Assembly (NCBI RefSeq): GCF_001905505.1
Contig: NZ_LIPG01000002.1
Span: 372,001 to 436,000, forward strand
Length of the DNA: 64,000 nucleotides
DNA from: Streptomyces sp. CB02058
GTDB lineage: Bacteria; Actinomycetota; Actinomycetes; Streptomycetales; Streptomycetaceae
Reading direction: 5' to 3'
Shown here: positions 59,107 to 64,000 of the stretch, one piece after another
Layout: the number at the start of each line of letters is the position of its first letter
Numbering within the stretch: position 1 is the stretch's first letter
Made by a program: the position numbers and the translations under genes
Notes under the pieces: model-generated
The model's database searches: none
Seen by the model: only the letters and a program-made list of their open reading frames with translations
Told to the model about the DNA's origin: nothing

Positions 59107-60750
59107 ATGGATGTACGGCCCCAGCTCATCGACGCACTTTCCGCCCTGCGCGACCGTGTCGCTGCCGTGCGTCTCCCACTTCCCCTGCCGGGGGCCCCGC
59201 GCGCCCGGCAGACGCGGACCGAACTGCTCGCCCAGCTCGACGACTACCTCGTACCCCGGCTCAAGGATCCCGAGGCGCCGCTGCTCGCGGTGATCGGGGG
59301 ATCCACCGGCGCGGGCAAGTCGACGCTGGTCAACTCGCTCGTGGGGTGCCGGGTCAGTGAGGCCGGGGTGCTGCGGCCGACCACCAGGACCCCGGTGCTC
59401 GTCTGCCACCCGGACGACCACCACTGGTTCGCCGGGGTGCGCGTGCTGCCCCAGCTGACCCGGGTGTGGCTGCCCCCGGGTCAGGTCCCCGACCCCGACG
59501 GGCTCGACCACCTCGGTGCCGACGGCGACCGGGACGAAACGGTGCTGCGGGTGGAGACCGCCGCGACGCTGCCCCGGGGGCTCGCGCTCCTGGACGCCCC
59601 CGACATCGACTCGCTCGTCGTGGGGAACCGGGTCCTGGCCGCCGAGCTCGTCTGCGCCGCCGACGTGTGGATCATGGTGACCACGGCTTCCCGGTACGCC
59701 GACGCGGTGCCGTGGCATCTGCTGCGTACCGCCAAGGAGTACGACGCGTCGCTGGTCACCGTCCTTGACCGGGTGCCGCACCAGGTGATCGCCGAGGTGT
59801 CCCGGCAGTACGCGGCCCTGCTCACCCGGGCCGGGCTGGGCGATGTGCCCCGCTTCACGATTCCGGAGCTGCCCGAGTCCGCGGGAGGCGGCAGCGGACT
59901 GCTGCCCACGACCGCCGTCGCGCCCCTGCGCGCCTGGCTCACGCACCGGGCGCAGGACCCGGCGGCCCGTCAGCAGGCGGTGGGCCGCACGGCGTCCGGG
60001 GTCATCGACTCGCTGAACGTCCGCATGCCGGAGCTGGCCTCCGCGGTGGCCGCCCAGTACGCGGCGGCCGTGCGGCTGACCGGTGTGGTCGAGGAGTCGT
60101 ACGGGAAGGAGCTGTCCCGCGTGCGCCGGCGGCTCCAGAACGGCGCGGTGCTCGCGGGCGGCGCCCGCACCCGGTGGCGCGGCTATCCGCTCTACAGCAC
60201 GGCGGCGGAGCTGCTGGACGCGCTCGTGGAGAGCCTGGCCGCCCTGCTCCAGTGCGCCGTGGCCGCAGCCGACGAGCAGATCCGCGCGACCTGGCAGCGC
60301 GAACCCGCCGCCGGGATCTTCCGCTTCGAGGACGCGGGCAGGGAGGCCGGCGGATGGGGGCCCGCCGAGGACATCCAGGGCCGGATCGGCATGGCCGTGC
60401 GGCGCTGGCGCCGGGTCCTGGAGGAACTGGCCGAGGAGGAGGCCCGGCTCCTCGAACGCAACGCCGCCCCCGACGCCGAGACGGTGGCCGCGCTGCTGGC
60501 CGCCACGCTGCTCGGCGGGCGCCGCGCGCGGGGCGCGGGTGAGCAGCTCGCCGAACGGATCGGCGCCCAGGGGGCGCTGCGCCTCCGTGACAAGGGCGGG
60601 GCGCTGCTCACCAGCTGCCTCGACCAGGTCCTGCACGGCGAGCGCGACCGCCGGCTCGCTCCGCTGGACGCGCTCGAAGTCGCCCCGGAGCCGCAGGCCG
60701 AACTCATTGCCGCGCTGTCCGTACTGCAGAAGGAGAGGTGGCAGCGATGA
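59107..60750 (+). CDS. Dynamin-like/Era-type GTPase, first of a pair
   Basis: A 547-residue P-loop GTPase. G1 is [19 protein letters not shown] near residues 62-80; switch [14 protein letters not shown]3 [12 protein letters not shown]; then the unusual TVLDRVP in the G4 region (typical NKxD absent). A long helical C-terminal region (about 300-547) has [13 protein letters not shown] and [21 protein letters not shown], coiled-coil-like, and [13 protein letters not shown]. This resembles dynamin-family or YfjP-like GTPases. The ATG at 59107 is used; no ribosome site. The next GTPase gene overlaps by 4 nt, so the two are made together and may form a heterodimer. Confidence 0.88.
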   Translation: MDVRPQLIDALSALRDRVAAVRLPLPLPGAPRARQTRTELLAQLDDYLVPRLKDPEAPLLAVIGGSTGAGKSTLVNSLVGCRVSEAGVLRPTTRTPVLVCHPDDHHWFAGVRVLPQLTRVWLPPGQVPDPDGLDHLGADGDRDETVLRVETAATLPRGLALLDAPDIDSLVVGNRVLAAELVCAADVWIMVTTASRYADAVPWHLLRTAKEYDASLVTVLDRVPHQVIAEVSRQYAALLTRAGLGDVPRFTIPELPESAGGGSGLLPTTAVAPLRAWLTHRAQDPAARQQAVGRTASGVIDSLNVRMPELASAVAAQYAAAVRLTGVVEESYGKELSRVRRRLQNGAVLAGGARTRWRGYPLYSTAAELLDALVESLAALLQCAVAAADEQIRATWQREPAAGIFRFEDAGREAGGWGPAEDIQGRIGMAVRRWRRVLEELAEEEARLLERNAAPDAETVAALLAATLLGGRRARGAGEQLAERIGAQGALRLRDKGGALLTSCLDQVLHGERDRRLAPLDALEVAPEPQAELIAALSVLQKERWQR

Positions 60751-62756
60751 CTGCCGTCACTGACCAGGGCCGGGACCACGGACCGGGACCGGAGGGCGAG
60801 AGCACGGAGGGCGCGGAGGCGGGGGACGGCCGCCGCTGGGACGACGGACTCATCGCCCGCCGGGCCGCCGACGCCGTGACGGAGGCCGCGGAGACGGAGC
60901 GCCCCCCGCAGGACGACGCGGGACCCGAGGTCGAGGCGTACGGACTGCCGGGCAGCCCTCTGCGGCTGAGGCTCGACGCGCTGCGTGAGCTGGTCGGACT
61001 CTCCCGCGCCCGGCTCGACGGGGACACCCTCGCCGAGGCGGGGCGGGTGCTGGACGAGGCGTCGGCCCGTCAGCGGCTCTCTTCCCGGCACACGGTCGTC
61101 GCGGTCGCGGGAGCCACCGGCAGCGGGAAGTCCACCCTCTTCAACGCGCTGGCGGGCGTGCAGATCTCGGACACCGGGCTGCGCAGGCCGACCACATCGG
61201 CGCCGATCGCGTGCAGTTGGACCGATGGTGCCGCGGGGCTGCTCGACCGGCTGGCCATCCCCGGCCGGCTGCGGCGCAGGCCGGTACAGGGCGGTACGGC
61301 CACCGACGAGGCCCTGCAGGGGCTCGTCCTGGTGGACCTGCCCGACCACGACTCGGCGGCGACCGGGCACCGGGAGCAGGTGGACCGGGTGCTGGCCCTG
61401 GTCGACGCGGTGATCTGGGTCGTCGACCCCGAGAAGTACGCCGACGCCGCCCTGCACGAGCGCTATCTGCGACCACTCGCCGGACACGCCGAGATCTCCT
61501 TCGTCGTCCTCAACCAGATCGACCGGCTTCCCGGCGAGGCCGCCGACCTGGTGCTCGACGATCTGCGCCGGCTGCTCGACGAGGACGGCATGGCGGTGGG
61601 CGAGCACGGTGAGCCGGGCGCCACCGTCATGTCCCTGTCCGCCCTGACGGGCGAGGGGGTGGGCGAGCTGCGCGAGATGCTCGGCACGTTCGTCCAGGAC
61701 CGGACGGCCGCCGCGCGCAGGCTCTCCGCCGATGTGGACGCCGCCGCGGCCAGGCTCCGGCCGGTGTACGTCGCCGAGGGGCGGCCGGGGCTGGGGGAGC
61801 GGGCCCGCGAGGAGTTCACCGACCGGCTCGCGGAGGCGGTCGGCGCGGCGGCGGCCGGTCAGGCGGCGGAGCGCGAGTGGCGCAGGAACGCCGGGCGGGC
61901 CTGCGGGACGCCGTGGCTGCGGCTGTGGCGCTGGTACGAGTCCACCCGGCAGCTCGGCGGACTGGACCTGATGGCGCAGGCCCTGGCTCCGCCCGAGGAG
62001 GAGCTCACCGCCCGGCAGCGGGTCGAGCAGGCCGTACGGAAGCTCGCGGACGACGCGGTGGACGGGCTGCCCGCACCCTGGGCGCAGGCCGTGCGCGAGA
62101 CGGCGGTGAACGGGGCGAAGGGGCTGCCGGAGGCGCTGGACGAGCTGTCGCGCGCCGCGCAGGCGGGCGGGGGCGTACGGGGCCGGGAGGCCGCGCCGAC
62201 CGGCGCGGGTCAGGGGCGGGGGACGGGCAGGTCGGGCACGACGGACACGGCCGGGCAGGGCTCGGGCTCCACGGGTTCGGGCTCGACGGGCTCGGCCGCG
62301 GGCCCGGTGGGTTCCGCGGTGCGCGGGTCCGGCTCCACGGGCAGAACCGTTGCTCCTGTCGCGGGGGCGCCGGCCGGCCGCGGTGCCAGGCCGCCGCGTC
62401 CCGCGTGGTGGCCGGCGGCCGTGCTGGCGCAGGCCTCGATGACCCTGCTCCAGATCTTCGGCGGACTGTGGCTGCTCGGCCAGATCGTGGGTGTGCTGGA
62501 GCCCGGTCTGATCGTCCCCGCCCTGCTCATGCTGGCCGGTGTGATCGGCGGGCCGCTCGTCGAGTGGTCGTGCGCGGCGGCGGCCCGTGGCCCGGCCCGC
62601 AGGTACGGCCAGGAGGCGGAACGGCGGCTCCGTGAGGCGGCGGCCGGCTGCGGCAGGGCCAGGGTCCTGGACCCGGTGGCGGCGGAACTGGCGCGCTATC
62701 GGGAGGTGCGGGAGCGGTATGTGGCGGTGACGGAGTTTTCCACAACCGGCCGGTAA
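60747..62756 (+). CDS. YfjP-like membrane GTPase, second of a pair
   Basis: A 669-residue GTPase. G1 is [20 protein letters not shown] near residue 116; switch [15 protein letters not shown]3 [17 protein letters not shown]4 [11 protein letters not shown]; and a [12 protein letters not shown] segment like G5. A helical stretch, a Gly/Ser/Thr-rich linker (about 475-545) and two hydrophobic helices (about 555-605: [19 protein letters not shown] and [20 protein letters not shown]) follow, so it is membrane-anchored, unlike its partner. GGAGAGG precedes the ATG, which overlaps the first gene's stop codon. ssbB follows 81 bp later. Confidence 0.9.
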   Translation: MTAVTDQGRDHGPGPEGESTEGAEAGDGRRWDDGLIARRAADAVTEAAETERPPQDDAGPEVEAYGLPGSPLRLRLDALRELVGLSRARLDGDTLAEAGRVLDEASARQRLSSRHTVVAVAGATGSGKSTLFNALAGVQISDTGLRRPTTSAPIACSWTDGAAGLLDRLAIPGRLRRRPVQGGTATDEALQGLVLVDLPDHDSAATGHREQVDRVLALVDAVIWVVDPEKYADAALHERYLRPLAGHAEISFVVLNQIDRLPGEAADLVLDDLRRLLDEDGMAVGEHGEPGATVMSLSALTGEGVGELREMLGTFVQDRTAAARRLSADVDAAAARLRPVYVAEGRPGLGERAREEFTDRLAEAVGAAAAGQAAEREWRRNAGRACGTPWLRLWRWYESTRQLGGLDLMAQALAPPEEELTARQRVEQAVRKLADDAVDGLPAPWAQAVRETAVNGAKGLPEALDELSRAAQAGGGVRGREAAPTGAGQGRGTGRSGTTDTAGQGSGSTGSGSTGSAAGPVGSAVRGSGSTGRTVAPVAGAPAGRGARPPRPAWWPAAVLAQASMTLLQIFGGLWLLGQIVGVLEPGLIVPALLMLAGVIGGPLVEWSCAAAARGPARRYGQEAERRLREAAAGCGRARVLDPVAAELARYREVRERYVAVTEFSTTGR

Positions 62757-62837
62757 TCCACAGGCCCCGGCAGGAATCCCGCTTTCCGTCCAGAGTGGTG
62801 GACAACGGATCGGACGGACACGGACGGGGGACGGGAA

Positions 62838-63263
62838 ATGAACGAGACGTTGGTGACGCTGGTGGGAAACGCCGCGACGGCGGTGGACTTCCGGGAGGCG
62901 GCGACCGGGCCGACGGCGCGATTCCGTTTGGCGGTGACGCCCCGGCGATGGGATCGCGAGCAGCAGATCTGGTCGGACGGGCGCACCAGCTTCTACACGG
63001 TATGGGCGCGGCGGACGCTGGCCGCCAATCTCTCCGGCTCCGTCGCGGTGGGGGAGCCGCTCGTCGTGCACGGCCGTCTGAAGGTGCGTGAGGAGGAGCG
63101 GGACGGAGCGTGGAAGACCTCCGTGGACGTCGAGGCCCTGGCGGTGGGACACGACCTGACCAGGGGGACGGCTGCCTTCCGGCGGGTGGCCAGAGCCGAT
63201 CCCGCCCTGACGGCGCCTACGCATCGTCAGAAACCGGCCACGGAAATGGTATCGCTGTCCTGA
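62838..63263 (+). CDS. ssbB: Single-stranded DNA-binding protein, SsbB type
   Basis: A 141-residue OB-fold protein: NETLVTLVGNAATAVDFREAATGPTARFRLAVTPRRWD, TSFYTVWARRTLAANLSGSVAVGEPLVVHGRLKVREEERDG and KTSVDVEALAVGHDL. It lacks the acidic DDDIPF tail of replicative SSB, so it will not recruit the usual partner proteins. In Streptomyces such a second SSB (SsbB) is linked to sporulation-time chromosome segregation. Its position after two GTPases is notable. The ATG at 62838 follows GGGGGACGGG. Confidence 0.93.
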   Translation: MNETLVTLVGNAATAVDFREAATGPTARFRLAVTPRRWDREQQIWSDGRTSFYTVWARRTLAANLSGSVAVGEPLVVHGRLKVREEERDGAWKTSVDVEALAVGHDLTRGTAAFRRVARADPALTAPTHRQKPATEMVSLS

Positions 63264-63450
63264 ACAAGAGGGGCGCGCCGAAGATGGCTATAACGATTAC
63301 GAGTCGGAATGCTTATCTGACGGCATGACGGGGGACTGCCCTTCGCTCGCTCCTTACGATTCCCCAGTACTCATGCGGCACTTGAGTTTGCTGGCGAGAC
63401 ACCTCCCACACGCGCCTCAAGCGTGAAGGTCTCGCCCGGAGGGGAATTCT

Positions 63451-64000
63451 GTGTTTTCTGTGTCTTCAGCATCCACTTCGTCGTCGACGGCGGCGACGGA
63501 GGGCTCCATAGGGAGCCGGGGCGGGAGCGGGCGATACGGCCAGGAGCCGGCCGGGACCGGCCGTGGCCGAGGTCTCTTCAGGACGGCGGCCGCCGTTCTG
63601 GCGGCCGGTCTGGTCGCGGCGGGGACCCTCGTCGGTGCCACGGCCGCGACGGCGGCGCCGGGCGACGAGACGGGTCAGCACCAGGGCGGCGCGACCGCCG
63701 TGCTGGACGGGCTCAAGACCTATGACAGCGCCCTGCTGCGTACCAGCGGCGAGAACGGCGAGGAGGCCAGGACCCAGGAGCTCCCCGCCGGCCTGTTCGA
63801 ACTGGACGTCGACGGCGGCGGCCAGCTGAAGACGTACTGCATCGACATCCACAACCCCACCCAGGACCGGGCGAAGTATCTGGAGACCCCCTGGGCCCAG
63901 ACCTCGCTGGGTGCCAACGGGGACGCCGGGAAGATCCGCTGGATCCTGCAGAACTCCTACCCGCAGGTCGACGACCTCGCGGCGCTCGCCGGAGAGGCGG
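63451..64000 (+). CDS. Thioester-domain surface protein, 5' part only
   Basis: The first 183 codons of a gene that runs out of the window. The GTG at 63451 follows GGAGGGG. A long Ser/Gly/Thr-rich n-region leads to a signal helix (AAAVLAAGLVAAGTLVGATAATAAP). The mature part matches a Gram-positive thioester (TQxA) domain: LPAGLFELDVDGGGQLKTYCIDIHNPTQD holds the thioester Cys, then KYLETPWAQTSLGANGDAGKIRWILQNSYPQV. These domains form an internal Cys-Gln bond and attach covalently to surfaces; in Streptomyces they are usually sortase-anchored. The C-terminal anchor lies beyond 64000. Confidence 0.85.
   Translation, partial: MFSVSSASTSSSTAATEGSIGSRGGSGRYGQEPAGTGRGRGLFRTAAAVLAAGLVAAGTLVGATAATAAPGDETGQHQGGATAVLDGLKTYDSALLRTSGENGEEARTQELPAGLFELDVDGGGQLKTYCIDIHNPTQDRAKYLETPWAQTSLGANGDAGKIRWILQNSYPQVDDLAALAGEA

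Overview
The window is high-GC actinobacterial DNA, almost certainly from a Streptomyces chromosome. Third codon positions are nearly all G or C, GTG/TTG starts and GTGA/ATGA overlaps are common, several promoters have a TANNNT box 6-7 nt before the start codon (leaderless style), and the gene families (SsbB-type SSB, HTH/LuxR-AAA regulators, eCIS-cargo-like proteins) are typical of the genus. The recD2-citrate synthase-copper block looks like conserved core; most of the rest is metabolic or accessory. All names rest on reading translated sequence, without database searches.

Layout. (1) 0.25-6.6 kb, minus strand: a class II lanthipeptide synthetase (LanM), a 64-residue gene with a single Cys, and a LuxR-AAA regulator. 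(2) 6.8-11.1 kb: a LacI repressor divergent from a three-gene, translationally coupled sugar operon (Gfo/Idh/MocA dehydrogenase, DUF993 aldolase-like protein, sugar isomerase/epimerase) with a LacI-type dyad between them. (3) 11.2-15.7 kb: a stand-alone GyrB-like GHKL ATPase, an eCIS-cargo-like protein, an HxlR/RidA divergent pair and a serine hydrolase. (4) 15.8-19.5 kb: RecD2 helicase and citrate synthase, the latter preceded by three stacked dyads. (5) 20.2-26.3 kb: copZ-copA with a CsoR-type operator lying on the stop codon of a TetR gene, which is itself divergent from an MMPL transporter. (6) 26.3-35.4 kb: zinc alcohol dehydrogenase, a tiny BldC/excisionase-like HTH protein, then the myo-inositol catabolic cluster iolE <> iolC-aldolase-iolB-iolD-mmsA. 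(7) 35.6-45.9 kb: a secreted peptidoglycan-binding cysteine hydrolase, DUF4291 protein, GNAT, a hydrolase-ABC ATPase fusion with its permease, a VWA lipoprotein, and an LRR protein coupled to a six-repeat protein. (8) 46.0-51.0 kb, minus strand: L-rhamnose ABC importer and mutarotase. (9) 51.3-58.5 kb: GNAT, NYN-FHA protein, Ser/Thr kinase without a normal start codon, phosphoribosyltransferase-hydrolase fusion, HAD phosphatase, frameshifted TerD gene and a duplicated-motif lipoprotein. (10) 58.7-64 kb: tRNA-Arg(TCT), two GTPases, ssbB and the start of a thioester-domain surface protein.

How it works together. Two complete sugar-uptake or catabolic modules (inositol to acetyl-CoA and a C3 unit; rhamnose import) and one uncharacterised sugar operon sit within 45 kb, each with recognisable operator dyads, although only the uncharacterised one has its regulator next to it. 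The rhamnose operon has a second, divergent promoter with an operator that faces no gene, which suggests loss of the catabolic half. The kinase and the FHA protein next to it suggest a phospho-signalling pair that acts on RNA. The GTPase-GTPase-SSB arrangement suggests a membrane- or DNA-linked housekeeping unit.
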